A DNA stretch of 64,000 bases from Porticoccus sp002341315 (GTDB taxonomy: Bacteria; Pseudomonadota; Gammaproteobacteria; Pseudomonadales; Porticoccaceae), in NCBI RefSeq assembly GCF_047634355.1, contig NZ_JBLIAL010000003.1; one strand, given 5' to 3'. Each line of letters starts with the position of its first letter. Position 1 is the first letter of the stretch. The notes beneath the pieces are model-generated. The model made no database searches and had not been told where the DNA came from. It saw only the letters and a list, made by a program, of their open reading frames with translations. This document shows, in pieces, positions 51,666-60,291 of the stretch. Made by a program: the position numbers and the translations under genes.

Positions 51666-51692
51666 AAAACGCCGACCTGTGTCGGCGTTTTT
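51666..51692 (+). terminator. Terminator after the LysM gene
   Basis: AAAACGCCGAC (51666-51676), loop CTGT, and GTCGGCGTTTT (51681-51691) form an 11-base stem running into TTTTTT. It separates the LysM gene from dprA. Confidence 0.9.
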
Positions 51693-51743
51693 TATGGGCA
51701 ACGGGTATCAAGCAGGTCAAACAGGTAAGGGAGTACCAAGCCA

Positions 51744-52841
51744 ATGGACAGGGAGTCCAAAGCAGCACTGGTCATGGCTTTTCTTGATGGATGCTCCCCT
51801 GCCGACAGTGTCAGACTGTGTCGGTCGGCGGGTTCCTTTGTCGAGGCAGCTGCTCAGGCAGAAGACTATTTTTCCTCTGGTTCCGCCAGTCAGTCGGGAA
51901 AGTATTTCCAAAAACACCATAATAATCGAGCGGAACGGGAAGATCGGGCAGAGCAGGTGCTGGATTGGTGCCGACATAATCAGGTGACCTGCCTCAATTT
52001 GCTCGACCCGGATTACCCCCCTCTTTTACTGGAGCTGAGTGTTCCTCCCCCCCTGTTGTTTATTCGTGGCGATGCGCAGTTGCTGTCCATGCCACAAATC
52101 GCCATTGTTGGCAGTCGCAATGCCAGTCCCGGTGGACTGGGTAATGCCCGGGCCTTTGCCGCCGCTTTGGCGGCCAGTGGTTTTGTGATCACCAGTGGTC
52201 TGGCGCTGGGCATTGATGGGGCGGCTCATGATGGAGCCCTGCAAACGGGCAAAACCATCGCTGTGCTGGGGACCGGTCTGGATGTGATCTACCCGCGCCG
52301 ACACGATGATTTGTATCGGCGGATAGTTGCTCAAGGGGGTGCAGTCGTCAGTGAGTTTTTGCCAGAAACACCACCCTTTGCGGGCAATTTTCCCCGTCGC
52401 AACCGGATAATCAGTGGTCTGAGTCTGGGCATTCTGGTGGTTGAAGCGGCATTGAAGAGCGGGTCGCTGATCACTGCCCGGTACGGTCTGGAACAGGGGC
52501 GGGAAGTATTTGCCATTCCCGGTTCGATCCATAGTGCTTTCAGTAAAGGCACCCATCAGCTGCTCAAACAGGGCGCGACTCTGGTGGAATCGGCAGCGGA
52601 TATTGCAGAGCAACTGGGTGGTCTGCTGGCCTCTATGGCGCCGGACGTTAAAACAGGTCAGCAACCGCCGACAGAAGCAGGACAGGTCCTGCTGGAGGCG
52701 ATGGGATTCGACCCGGTTGATATGGATATGCTTGTGCAGCGTACGGCCATGTCAGTGAATACGTTGACACAGGAGCTGCTGTTGCTGGAACTGGAGGGTG
52801 CAATTGCTGTTGGGCAGGGAATTTATCAGCGGTTGCGCTAG
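51744..52841 (+). CDS. dprA: DNA processing protein DprA
   Basis: DprA loads RecA on incoming single-stranded DNA in natural transformation and is found also in species not known to transform. The 365-residue product has the extended Rossmann fold with GSRNASPGGLGNARAFAAALA and SGLALGIDGAAHDGAL, then GTGLDVIYPRRH and FPRRNRIISGLS. A C-terminal winged-helix (DML1-like) follows. AAGGGAG precedes ATG at 51744. Confidence 0.95.
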   Translation: MDRESKAALVMAFLDGCSPADSVRLCRSAGSFVEAAAQAEDYFSSGSASQSGKYFQKHHNNRAEREDRAEQVLDWCRHNQVTCLNLLDPDYPPLLLELSVPPPLLFIRGDAQLLSMPQIAIVGSRNASPGGLGNARAFAAALAASGFVITSGLALGIDGAAHDGALQTGKTIAVLGTGLDVIYPRRHDDLYRRIVAQGGAVVSEFLPETPPFAGNFPRRNRIISGLSLGILVVEAALKSGSLITARYGLEQGREVFAIPGSIHSAFSKGTHQLLKQGATLVESAADIAEQLGGLLASMAPDVKTGQQPPTEAGQVLLEAMGFDPVDMDMLVQRTAMSVNTLTQELLLLELEGAIAVGQGIYQRLR

Positions 52842-52964
52842 CAAATGGCCCTTCTCATGGGGTTCATACATTGATGAGCAACAAACCCTCCTGTTAACAA
52901 GCGCATTTTATTGCGAAATTCCCCGGGTTCGGGTAGCCTGCCGCGTTTTCAGGGGGATTAAAAA

Positions 52965-53471
52965 ATGAACAAACCCTTTATTGCCATCCTGATGGGTTCG
53001 GACTCGGATCTGCCAGTCATGGAAGCCAGCTTTGAAGTGCTCAAAAAGTTCGAGGTGCCCTTCGAAGTTAAAGTATCGTCGGCGCATCGAACGCCAGAGG
53101 CAACGCACCGTTATGTGAAGGATGCCGACCAGCGGGGCTGTGCAGCCTTTATATGTGCTGCGGGCATGGCGGCGCATCTGGCGGGTGCCGTTGCAGCCAA
53201 TACGCTCAAGCCCGTGATTGGGGTGCCTATCAACTCATCACTGGATGGCCTTGATGCGTTGCTCTCAACGGTGCAAATGCCCGGTGGAATTCCGGTTGCT
53301 ACCGTGGCAATCGGCAAGGCAGGTGCCAAGAACGCAGCCTATCTGGCAGCCCAGATAATTGGTGTCAGTGATACTGTGTTGCACCAGAAGTTGCTGGATG
53401 AGCGAGCAGATAATGCCCGTGCCATTCTGGAAAAAGACGCGGCATTACAAGAGAAGCTGAAAAGCCTCTGA
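52965..53471 (+). CDS. purE: N5-carboxyaminoimidazole ribonucleotide mutase
   Basis: PurE (class I) converts N5-CAIR to CAIR in purine synthesis. The 168-residue product has GSDSDLPVM (residues 11-19) and SSAHRTP (about 43-49), the active-site motifs. AGGGGG precedes ATG at 52965. The usual partner purK is not next to it: tsaC follows 11 bases later. purK may be elsewhere in the genome. Confidence 0.96.
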   Translation: MNKPFIAILMGSDSDLPVMEASFEVLKKFEVPFEVKVSSAHRTPEATHRYVKDADQRGCAAFICAAGMAAHLAGAVAANTLKPVIGVPINSSLDGLDALLSTVQMPGGIPVATVAIGKAGAKNAAYLAAQIIGVSDTVLHQKLLDERADNARAILEKDAALQEKLKSL

Positions 53472-53482
53472 GCCGCGTCTCC

Positions 53483-54040
53483 GTGGACAATTTTCGTATA
53501 GTCAGGGCGGTGGATTGCCTGCGTGCTGGTGGGGTGGTGGCCTACCCCACAGAGGCAGTCTGGGGCCTCGGTTGCAACCCGTTTTCAGAGGCAGCCGTCA
53601 TGCGGCTGTTGGCGCTCAAAAAACGCCGTCGGGACATGGGGCTCATCGTGATCGCCGCCTCAATCGAACAGCTGGAACCTTTTTTGGCGGGCATACCAGT
53701 GCCTGATCGCCAGCTACTAGAGGCCAGTTGGCCGGGTCCGCAGACTTGGCTGGTACCCAATAATGGTTATGCGCCAACCTGGGTTACCGGCGGCAGAGAA
53801 ACCCTGGCGCTACGCGTGACGAACCACCCTGTGGCTGCAGCACTTTGTCGTGCTTATGGGGGGGGAGTGATTTCTACGTCTGCCAACCCGCATGGCTTTA
53901 GGCCGGCCGTTTCTATGCTAAAGCTGAATCTTTATTTTTATGGTCAGCTTGATTATGTGCTGCCCGGTCCATTGGGTGGCCTGACATCTCCGACACCGAT
54001 CAAAAACCTGAAAACCGGAGAGATGATCCGGGGCAGCTGA
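53483..54040 (+). CDS. tsaC: Threonylcarbamoyl-AMP synthase TsaC
   Basis: TsaC makes threonylcarbamoyl-AMP for the t6A37 modification of ANN-decoding tRNAs. The 185-residue product is a single YrdC domain with YPTEAVWGLGCNPFS (residues 21-35) and the KRR-like motif KKRRRDMGL; it lacks the extra Sua5 domain. The start is GTG at 53483, 11 bases after the purE stop. It sits upstream of hemF and aroE. Confidence 0.94.
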   Translation: MDNFRIVRAVDCLRAGGVVAYPTEAVWGLGCNPFSEAAVMRLLALKKRRRDMGLIVIAASIEQLEPFLAGIPVPDRQLLEASWPGPQTWLVPNNGYAPTWVTGGRETLALRVTNHPVAAALCRAYGGGVISTSANPHGFRPAVSMLKLNLYFYGQLDYVLPGPLGGLTSPTPIKNLKTGEMIRGS

Positions 54041-54136
54041 TGCTCCGATTTTTACATTGTCGGTAAGTTGTCAATGGCGGATCGGCCTATCACACTGTGT
54101 ATTTATATGACCTAACCCCATTGTTTTGAGGATCTC

Positions 54137-55039
54137 ATGACAGATAAAGCGGCCGTTAAACAGTACCTGCTGAATTTGCAGGATCGTATCTGCCATGCCT
54201 TACAGCTGGAAGATGATCGCAGCAGGTTTGCAGAGGAAAACTGGGTTCGCGAAGAGGGTGGTGGCGGTCGCAGTCGGGTGATAGTGGATGGATCGGTATT
54301 TGAAAAAGGTGGGGTGAACTTTTCCCACGTCTATGGGACACAGCTGCCCCCGTCTGCCACCGCAGCCCGACCGGAACTGGCGGGGCGAAGCTTTGAAGCC
54401 ATGGGCGTGTCACTGGTGATCCATCCGGAAAACCCCTATGTCCCCACCTCCCATGCGAACGTCCGGTTTTTTATTGCGGAGAAGGAAGACGAAGAGCCCG
54501 TCTGGTGGTTCGGGGGCGGCTATGATCTGACACCCTACTACGGCAATGAGGAAGATTGTCGTCATTGGCATCAGACAGCCCGTGCCGCCTGCCAACCCTT
54601 TGGCCCGGAGATTTACCCCCGTTTCAAGCAGTGGTGTGACGAGTACTTTTTCCTCAAGCACCGCAACGAACCCCGTGGGGTTGGCGGCCTGTTTTTCGAT
54701 GATTATAACGAGGCGGGGTTTGAGCAGAGTTTTGCCCTGACAAGGGCGGTTGGAGATAGCTATATTGATGCTTACCTGCCTATTGTCCGGCGACGAAAAC
54801 ATGTTCCCTGGGGACAGCGCGAGCGCCAGTTTCAATTATATCGGCGTGGTCGCTACGTGGAATTTAATCTGGTTTATGACCGGGGAACACTGTTTGGTCT
54901 GCAGACGGGTGGCAGAACCGAATCCATTCTCATGTCGCTGCCGCCATTGGTTCGTTGGGAATACAATTGGCAACCCGAACCCGGTTCCGCCGAGGCGGAG
55001 CTCTACCAGTTATATCTGCAACCACGCCAGTGGGTTTGA
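54137..55039 (+). CDS. hemF: Oxygen-dependent coproporphyrinogen III oxidase
   Basis: HemF decarboxylates coproporphyrinogen III to protoporphyrinogen IX with oxygen, in heme synthesis. The 300-residue product has SRVIVDGSVFEKGGVNFSHV, PYVPTSHANVRFF, WWFGGGYDLTPYY and KHRNEPRGVGGLFFDDYNE, the family's conserved blocks. The oxygen-dependent enzyme fits the aerobic oxidase operon downstream. It precedes aroE by 24 bases. Confidence 0.97.
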   Translation: MTDKAAVKQYLLNLQDRICHALQLEDDRSRFAEENWVREEGGGGRSRVIVDGSVFEKGGVNFSHVYGTQLPPSATAARPELAGRSFEAMGVSLVIHPENPYVPTSHANVRFFIAEKEDEEPVWWFGGGYDLTPYYGNEEDCRHWHQTARAACQPFGPEIYPRFKQWCDEYFFLKHRNEPRGVGGLFFDDYNEAGFEQSFALTRAVGDSYIDAYLPIVRRRKHVPWGQRERQFQLYRRGRYVEFNLVYDRGTLFGLQTGGRTESILMSLPPLVRWEYNWQPEPGSAEAELYQLYLQPRQWV

Positions 55040-55063
55040 GTTATACAAAATGGGAAGACCAGC

Positions 55064-55885
55064 ATGACTGATCGTTACGCCGTTTTTGGCAATCCTGTGG
55101 AGCACAGTAAGTCGCCGCAAATTCATCGGGCCTTTGCTGCCCAGACGGGTGAAGCGATTGAATACGACAAACAATCTGTGGAGCCAGATGGCTTTTATCG
55201 TGCTGCGGACACCTTTTTTACAGAGGGTGGTAAGGGTCTTAACGTCACGGTGCCATTCAAGCAGGAGGCCTATGGTTATGCTGCAAGGCTGACGAATCGT
55301 GCCCGCCATGCGGGTGCAGTTAACACCCTGGCCCTGCAGAATGATGGCACGGTATTGGGGGACAACACCGATGGCATCGGTATGGTCAGAGACATGCTTG
55401 AGAACCTCAACTGGCAGATTAAAGGCCGAAAAGTGCTGGTTCTCGGTGCCGGTGGTGCAGTGCGTGGCATCCTTGAGCCTTTGCTGGAGCAATTGCCTCA
55501 GCATGTGGTCATTGCCAACCGTACACTGGCTAAGGCGCTGCAACTGGCTAAAGGATTTGCGGAAATGGGTTACTTGCTCGGTTGTGACTATGAGATGCTC
55601 GAGGGTCAGCAGTTTGACCTTGTCATCAATGGCACCAGTGCCAGTCTTTCAGCACAGTTACCGCCCCTCCCCGATGGGTTACTGGCAGGTCAGGCCTGTT
55701 GCTACGATATGATGTACGCGGCACAGCCAACGGTATTTATGATCTGGGCCAGACAGCAGGGTGCTACCCGCGTCACCGATGGCCTGGGCATGCTGGTCGA
55801 ACAGGCGGCGGAATCCTTTCGGCTCTGGCGTGGTATAAGTCCAAATACCGCGCCGGTTATTGCTGAAATCCGCCAGTCGCTATAG
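55064..55885 (+). CDS. aroE: Shikimate dehydrogenase
   Basis: AroE reduces 3-dehydroshikimate to shikimate with NADPH. The 273-residue product has the substrate-binding NPVEHSKSPQIH (residues 7-18) and NVTVPFKQEA with the catalytic Lys. NTDGIGM contains the catalytic Asp, and LGAGGAVRGI is the NADP-binding loop. The hemF-aroE pair matches Pseudomonas. Confidence 0.96.
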   Translation: MTDRYAVFGNPVEHSKSPQIHRAFAAQTGEAIEYDKQSVEPDGFYRAADTFFTEGGKGLNVTVPFKQEAYGYAARLTNRARHAGAVNTLALQNDGTVLGDNTDGIGMVRDMLENLNWQIKGRKVLVLGAGGAVRGILEPLLEQLPQHVVIANRTLAKALQLAKGFAEMGYLLGCDYEMLEGQQFDLVINGTSASLSAQLPPLPDGLLAGQACCYDMMYAAQPTVFMIWARQQGATRVTDGLGMLVEQAAESFRLWRGISPNTAPVIAEIRQSL

Positions 55886-55928
55886 GTGGACCTGGTCTGT
55901 TCGGACACCCCATAAAATATTTGCGGGG

Positions 55929-56498
55929 CTATTCCGCGTCATTTCGCCAGTCATCAGCCTGCTCGGTGAGATACTGATCCTTGAGTTTGACGTAATTGCC
56001 GGGGGAGTAGGAAAAGAACGCCCGCTCTTCGTCAGAAACTGGTCTCAGTAACCGGCAGGGATTGCCTACATAGAGGTTGCCGCTTTCCAGATGCTTCCCG
56101 GGCGGCACCACTGTGCCGGCGCCGATGATCACCTCATTCTCTACTACAGCGCCATCATTAATGATGGCGCCATTGCCCACCAGAATATAGTCGCCGAGTG
56201 TACAGCCGTGAAGAATGGCGCCGTGACCGACAATCACGTTGTCGCCAATGGTCAGTGGCCAGCCTCCGGGGTTGAAGTCACTTGCATGGGTGATGTGCAA
56301 TACGGCGGTATCCTGAATATTTGAGCGATTGCCTACGGTAATGCGATGCATGTCGCCGCGAACTACGGCTCCGGGCCACACTGAGACATCATCGCCGAGG
56401 GTGACATTGCCAATCACAGTCGCTGCCGGATCAATGTAAACTCGTTCGCCGAGGGTGGGTAAAACACCTTTATAGGGTCGGATATTCTCTGTCATCAT
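55929..56498 (-). CDS. Gamma carbonic anhydrase family protein (YrdA-like)
   Basis: This is a left-handed beta-helix trimer protein with a metal site. The 189-residue product has hexapeptide repeats (VIGNVTLGDDVSVWPGAVVRGD). The three His that bind metal in the family are visible in VLHITHASD and GHGAILHGC. YrdA homologues bind zinc, but carbonic anhydrase activity is often not detectable, so the physiological role is open. It converges on aroE, as yrdA does beside aroE in E. coli. The start at 56498 or the next Met is equivalent. Confidence 0.9.
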   Translation of the reverse strand: MMTENIRPYKGVLPTLGERVYIDPAATVIGNVTLGDDVSVWPGAVVRGDMHRITVGNRSNIQDTAVLHITHASDFNPGGWPLTIGDNVIVGHGAILHGCTLGDYILVGNGAIINDGAVVENEVIIGAGTVVPPGKHLESGNLYVGNPCRLLRPVSDEERAFFSYSPGNYVKLKDQYLTEQADDWRNDAE

Positions 56499-56530
56499 GA
56501 CTCCTGCGCTGACTAATGGATCTATAACGA

Positions 56531-56586
56531 TATAATACGTTGCCAGATGGCTGGCTTATAGCCGTTGTAGCGATCTGGCATAACGT
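56531..56586. repeat. Inverted repeat with -10 box upstream of yheV
   Basis: TATAAT at 56531-56536, with CTGACT at 56509-56514 (16-base spacing), is a plausible rightward promoter. It is followed by ACGTTGCCAGAT (56537-56548), which pairs with ATCTGGC(AT)AACGT (56573-56586) around an inner GGCT/AGCC hairpin. The left arm abuts the -10 box, so the repeat may act as an operator. Confidence 0.4.
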
Positions 56587-56630
56587 TTGGTTGAATTTTT
56601 CACTTATCACCGACCGGAAGGCCTTTCTCG

Positions 56631-56870
56631 ATGTTTAAAGCTGACAAGCGTTTTATTGCAGGTGCGGTCTGCCCGCGCTGTAACCAGATGGATAAGCTGG
56701 TGGTTTTCAATGAGGATGGCAAGGATTTCAGGGCCTGTGTCAGCTGTGATTTTCGTGAGCAGATGTTTATGCAGGGTGCCCCCCGCGAGCTGGAGACCCG
56801 GGTTAATCTCTCTCCCGAGGAAAGGCGGGTTGACGTGCAGACGGTGAAGCTCGTCGATCCCAAAAAATGA
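56631..56870 (+). CDS. yheV: YheV family zinc-ribbon protein
   Basis: This is a small protein with a zinc ribbon of unknown function. The 79-residue product has two CxxC knuckles, Cys14/Cys17 and Cys36/Cys39, inside the family core AVCPRCNQMDKLVVF and RACVSCDF. In enterics and Pseudomonas yheV often lies next to prlC; here it does not. ATG at 56631 is preceded by a weak site; a longer in-frame start is not visible. Confidence 0.87.
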   Translation: MFKADKRFIAGAVCPRCNQMDKLVVFNEDGKDFRACVSCDFREQMFMQGAPRELETRVNLSPEERRVDVQTVKLVDPKK

Positions 56871-56885
56871 CACATCCCACCGATA

Positions 56886-57545
56886 TCAGTGAATCAGTAA
56901 TTGTCCCGATCCGTTAAACAATAGATTGACCGATAAATTGTCGATCAGACAGGGCCACCGCTGTAGATCACTTGCCCACCGATTGCTGCGGTCCTCCCGG
57001 CATGCCTCGGGAACAAACACCAGATCTTTTTGCTGCAGCTCATCCACGATCAGATGAACAGCGCTGTCAAGTTGATTGGCGAAAGGTTCACCTATCAAGT
57101 GATGGATGATCAGGTTCGAACGGGTCATATCCATTGGTACCAATGGCATGTTATAGCCCGAGATAAACCGGTCATTGACCTCCTCGACCAGTCGATGGGC
57201 CAGATAGGATTCGCCCATAAGGGAATTGAGCCCTTCGTGGCCAGCCACCAATGCTGGCGGTTCCATGAAAAATTCTCTGGCAGTGGAAATCACCGGTTCT
57301 ATGTAGTCAATCAGTCCGCATTCATCTGCGATGGCATCCACCGCATCAATAAATTCCGGCACCTGATCTATGTAGTGAATAATAAAATTGAGGAGCGCTG
57401 GAATGATATTTTCGGATGGCAACTGAATGGATTTGTGGAGTGCGCTGACGCGGGTCGTGAGTAGTCTGGCAAGTTGTCCTGTTACCCTTTCATGCTTCTT
57501 GGCAGCGACAATAGCCTGGCGAATAATTACAGTATCCATAGTCAA
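56886..57545 (-). CDS. Conserved-looking protein of unknown function, 219 residues
   Basis: I do not recognise this protein. It is mostly alpha-helical by composition, with no signal peptide, membrane segment, Cys cluster or nucleotide motif. The N-terminal part has alternating amphipathic helices (IIRQAIVAAKKHERVTGQLARLLTTR; ALLNFIIHYIDQVPEFIDAVDAIADECG). The C-terminal part is richer in Trp, Arg and Asp. The start is ATG at 57545 or the Met two codons on. It is convergent with yheV and 65 bases upstream of the MATE gene's end, on the same strand, which suggests it could be cotranscribed after that gene. Confidence 0.7.
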   Translation of the reverse strand: MTMDTVIIRQAIVAAKKHERVTGQLARLLTTRVSALHKSIQLPSENIIPALLNFIIHYIDQVPEFIDAVDAIADECGLIDYIEPVISTAREFFMEPPALVAGHEGLNSLMGESYLAHRLVEEVNDRFISGYNMPLVPMDMTRSNLIIHHLIGEPFANQLDSAVHLIVDELQQKDLVFVPEACREDRSNRWASDLQRWPCLIDNLSVNLLFNGSGQLLIH

Positions 57546-57610
57546 AAGTTAGCTGAGCCCGATAAAAAGGCAAAGAACATCTTGCTATAAGCCGCACTGC
57601 TTTTTGTTCA

Positions 57611-58939
57611 TCAGCATGTTTGAGCGATCCACTGGCCACGTTTACTGAACAGAGTAAATAACCATACCATCTGAATGCTGCGAGCCACTAAAAAGCCGAG
57701 ATACGCGAACCATAGCCCATGATTGCCGAGCGGGGCTGAAAAGTACCACAGTGGCAAAAAAACGAGAAAAGACGCTATCAGCATGCTGTCCTGCATCGCG
57801 CGAGTTTTGCCGCTGCCGATGAAAATACCGTCCGCCATAAAGCAGGCAAGGCCGACCAGTGGCATGGCTGTCAGCCAGGGCCAATAGGTTTTCACCGCAG
57901 GTAAAACCTCTGGCAGGTTCGTAATCGCGCCAATAATGATGTCCGGGAAAAACCCATAAATAAGGGTGGCGATCAAGGCGATGACCAAACCCCAGGCAGT
58001 GGTAGTCAGACAAATACGGTAAAAGTCTTTGAGGTCTTTCTTACCGATGGCATGCCCGGCAAGGGACTCGGCGGCATGCGCAAACCCATCCTGTGTAAAC
58101 GCCACCAGCAATATTAACTGCATCAGGATGGCATTGGCCGAGAGAATGACATCACCCTGCCGTGCTCCCTGGGCGGTGAAAAAAGTCATGATGAAGACAA
58201 GGCAGGCTGTGCGGACGAACAGATGACGATTAGCCCTGAACAGCTCTCGATATCTGAACCATTGCGTCAGTTGCATTGACCTGATCGGTGTTTGGAGCTG
58301 GCGTATGGTCACTGTCACCAATAGCAGTGCGAGTACCAAACCGAGATATTCCGCAGTCAAGGAGGCCCACGCAGCTCCGGCACTGTTCATTTTCATTCCG
58401 ACTATGAACAGAAAATCAAAACCAACATTGCTGAGATTGACGAATAGCATGAGGAACAGCGTGGTACCGGCTCGCTGCAGCCCGAGCAGCCAGCCCATCG
58501 CACAGAAAGTGGCGAGGGTGGCGGGAGCAGCCAGAATACGAATCTGGCAGTATTCCATGGTCAGGGGTCTGGCTGCAGCGGAGGGTTTGATCAGATCGAG
58601 AATCAGGGTGAGGAGGGGTTGCCGCAACAGGATCAACAGGATCCCGAGAGTGAATGCTATCACCAGTGATTGAGCCAACACTTCAACGCAGCGGGATGTA
58701 TCTCCGGCACCCCAGGCCCTGGCGGTTACGCCGATAGTGCCCATCCGCAGAAATCCAAACAACCAGAACAGCATGGTCAGTACACTACTGCCCGCAGCCA
58801 CGGCAGCGAGAAAACGGGCATTTGCCAGATGACCGAGAATCGCGGTATCAACGAGGCCCAGGGTCGGGATACTGATGCTTGCCAGGGTCATAGGCAGGGC
58901 GATCACTAAAACTTTTTGTTGGATAAGCAGTGATTTCAT
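57611..58939 (-). CDS. dinF: MATE-family efflux protein (DinF-like)
   Basis: This is a multidrug and toxin exporter of the inner membrane with twelve predicted helices. The 442-residue product begins with VIALPMTLASISIPTLGLVDTAILGHL, similar to DinF of E. coli as I recall it, and has FLRMGTIGVTARAWGAGD and LGLQRAGTTLFLMLFVNLSNVGFDFLFI. The substrate cannot be read from sequence. Unlike E. coli dinF it is not next to lexA, and no LexA box is seen. It diverges from coxB. Confidence 0.87.
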   Translation of the reverse strand: MKSLLIQQKVLVIALPMTLASISIPTLGLVDTAILGHLANARFLAAVAAGSSVLTMLFWLFGFLRMGTIGVTARAWGAGDTSRCVEVLAQSLVIAFTLGILLILLRQPLLTLILDLIKPSAAARPLTMEYCQIRILAAPATLATFCAMGWLLGLQRAGTTLFLMLFVNLSNVGFDFLFIVGMKMNSAGAAWASLTAEYLGLVLALLLVTVTIRQLQTPIRSMQLTQWFRYRELFRANRHLFVRTACLVFIMTFFTAQGARQGDVILSANAILMQLILLVAFTQDGFAHAAESLAGHAIGKKDLKDFYRICLTTTAWGLVIALIATLIYGFFPDIIIGAITNLPEVLPAVKTYWPWLTAMPLVGLACFMADGIFIGSGKTRAMQDSMLIASFLVFLPLWYFSAPLGNHGLWFAYLGFLVARSIQMVWLFTLFSKRGQWIAQTC

Positions 58940-59027
58940 TTTGTCCTTGGGCGGTTAAAGAGGCCATTCTGCCAGAAAAAGCATTCATTCTTTGGGCGGA
59001 ATAGTCTGGAGCGGTGCGGAAAGAATC

Positions 59028-59036
59028 TGGTATACT
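59028..59036 (+). promoter_or_regulatory. Extended -10 promoter of the cytochrome oxidase operon
   Basis: TGG followed by TATACT (59031-59036) is an extended -10 element that can work without a good -35; none is obvious 17 bases upstream. Transcription would start near 59043, giving a leader of about 85 bases before coxB. Confidence 0.5.
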
Positions 59037-59128
59037 CGCCCGGTTTTTCGTGTCCAGAGAAGCTGTTTGGCTCTTGCAGGATGAAATTCATAACTAGAAA
59101 CAATAACTTATTGACTGGAGATAGGGCG

Positions 59129-60277
59129 ATGTCAAGAAGAGCACGTATGCTTTTCGCGCTGCTGCTAGCCCCTGCGATGTTCTTGGCCACTTTTGGCAAA
59201 GCATTGGCAGATGATGCACAGCGTTGGGCTGTCAATATGCCCAAGGGGGTAACCCCTGTGAGCAACGCAATCTACGATATTCACATGATCATTTTCTGGA
59301 TCTGCGTGGTGATCGCGGTTGGCGTATTTGGCGTGATGTTTTACAGCATGTATGCGCACCGCAAGTCCAAGGGTGCCGTTGCTGCAAACTTCCATGAAAA
59401 TACCACTGCTGAGATTGTCTGGACTGTGATTCCAGCGGTTTTGCTGATTGTTATGGCGATTCCGGCAACCAGCGCGCTACTGCAGGTGTACGATGCCAGT
59501 GAAGCCGAGATGGACATCAAGGTCACCGGTTATCAGTGGAAATGGCAGTATGAGTATCTTGGTCAGGATGTCTCCTTCATGAGCGAGCTGGCCACGCCCG
59601 AATCTGAAATCTACAACACAGCACCCAAAAGCCAGTATTACGTACAGGAGGTGAGTGAACCCCTGGTGATACCGGCCAATACCAAGGTGCGTTTCCTGAT
59701 CACGGCGAAAGACGTGATTCATTCCTGGTGGTTGCCTGATCTCGGTGTCAAAAAAGATGCTATTCCCGGTCTGGTCAACGAAACCTGGGCCTATGTCAAT
59801 GAGCCGGGTATCTACCGTGGAGCCTGTACCGAGCTTTGTGGCCAGGGTCATGCCTTTATGCCAGTTGTGGTCAATGTGCTTGAAAAAGAAGCCTATAATT
59901 CCTGGCTGGCAGAGAAAAAAGAAGCCGCTGCCGCAGAACGTGAACTGTCCAAAAAAACCTTCACGATGGATGAGTTGATGGCTCAGGGGAAAGAGGCTTA
60001 CGATCGCTCTTGTGCTGCCTGTCACCAGGTGAATGGTCAGGGTATCGCTGGTGTGTTCCCCTCAATGATTGGTGGTGCTATAACCACTGGCGATATTACT
60101 TCACATATCGATATCGTGGTGAATGGTAAGGCGGGAACGGCGATGCAGGCTTTCGGTGGTCAATTGTCAGAGGTGGATATTGCTGCGATTGTTACCTATG
60201 AGCGCAATGCCTGGGGCAATAATACCGGTGATGTCGTGCAGCCCATCGATATTCTCAAACATAAGCAAGGCCAATAA
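59129..60277 (+). CDS. coxB: Cytochrome c oxidase subunit II with fused cytochrome c domain
   Basis: Subunit II accepts electrons from cytochrome c through its CuA centre. From ATG at 59129 (AGGGCG just upstream) it is 382 residues, with a signal peptide and two membrane helices (about 50-75 and 92-115). The CuA ligands are His198, Cys233, Cys237, His241 and Met244, in CTELCGQGHAFM. The C-terminal extension carries a c-type heme site C295-A-A-C298-H299. The frame opens 16 codons earlier at 59081. Such fusions are of the caa3 type. First gene of the operon. Confidence 0.96.
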   Translation: MSRRARMLFALLLAPAMFLATFGKALADDAQRWAVNMPKGVTPVSNAIYDIHMIIFWICVVIAVGVFGVMFYSMYAHRKSKGAVAANFHENTTAEIVWTVIPAVLLIVMAIPATSALLQVYDASEAEMDIKVTGYQWKWQYEYLGQDVSFMSELATPESEIYNTAPKSQYYVQEVSEPLVIPANTKVRFLITAKDVIHSWWLPDLGVKKDAIPGLVNETWAYVNEPGIYRGACTELCGQGHAFMPVVVNVLEKEAYNSWLAEKKEAAAAERELSKKTFTMDELMAQGKEAYDRSCAACHQVNGQGIAGVFPSMIGGAITTGDITSHIDIVVNGKAGTAMQAFGGQLSEVDIAAIVTYERNAWGNNTGDVVQPIDILKHKQGQ

Positions 60278-60291
60278 AGGAGGATTAAGTC

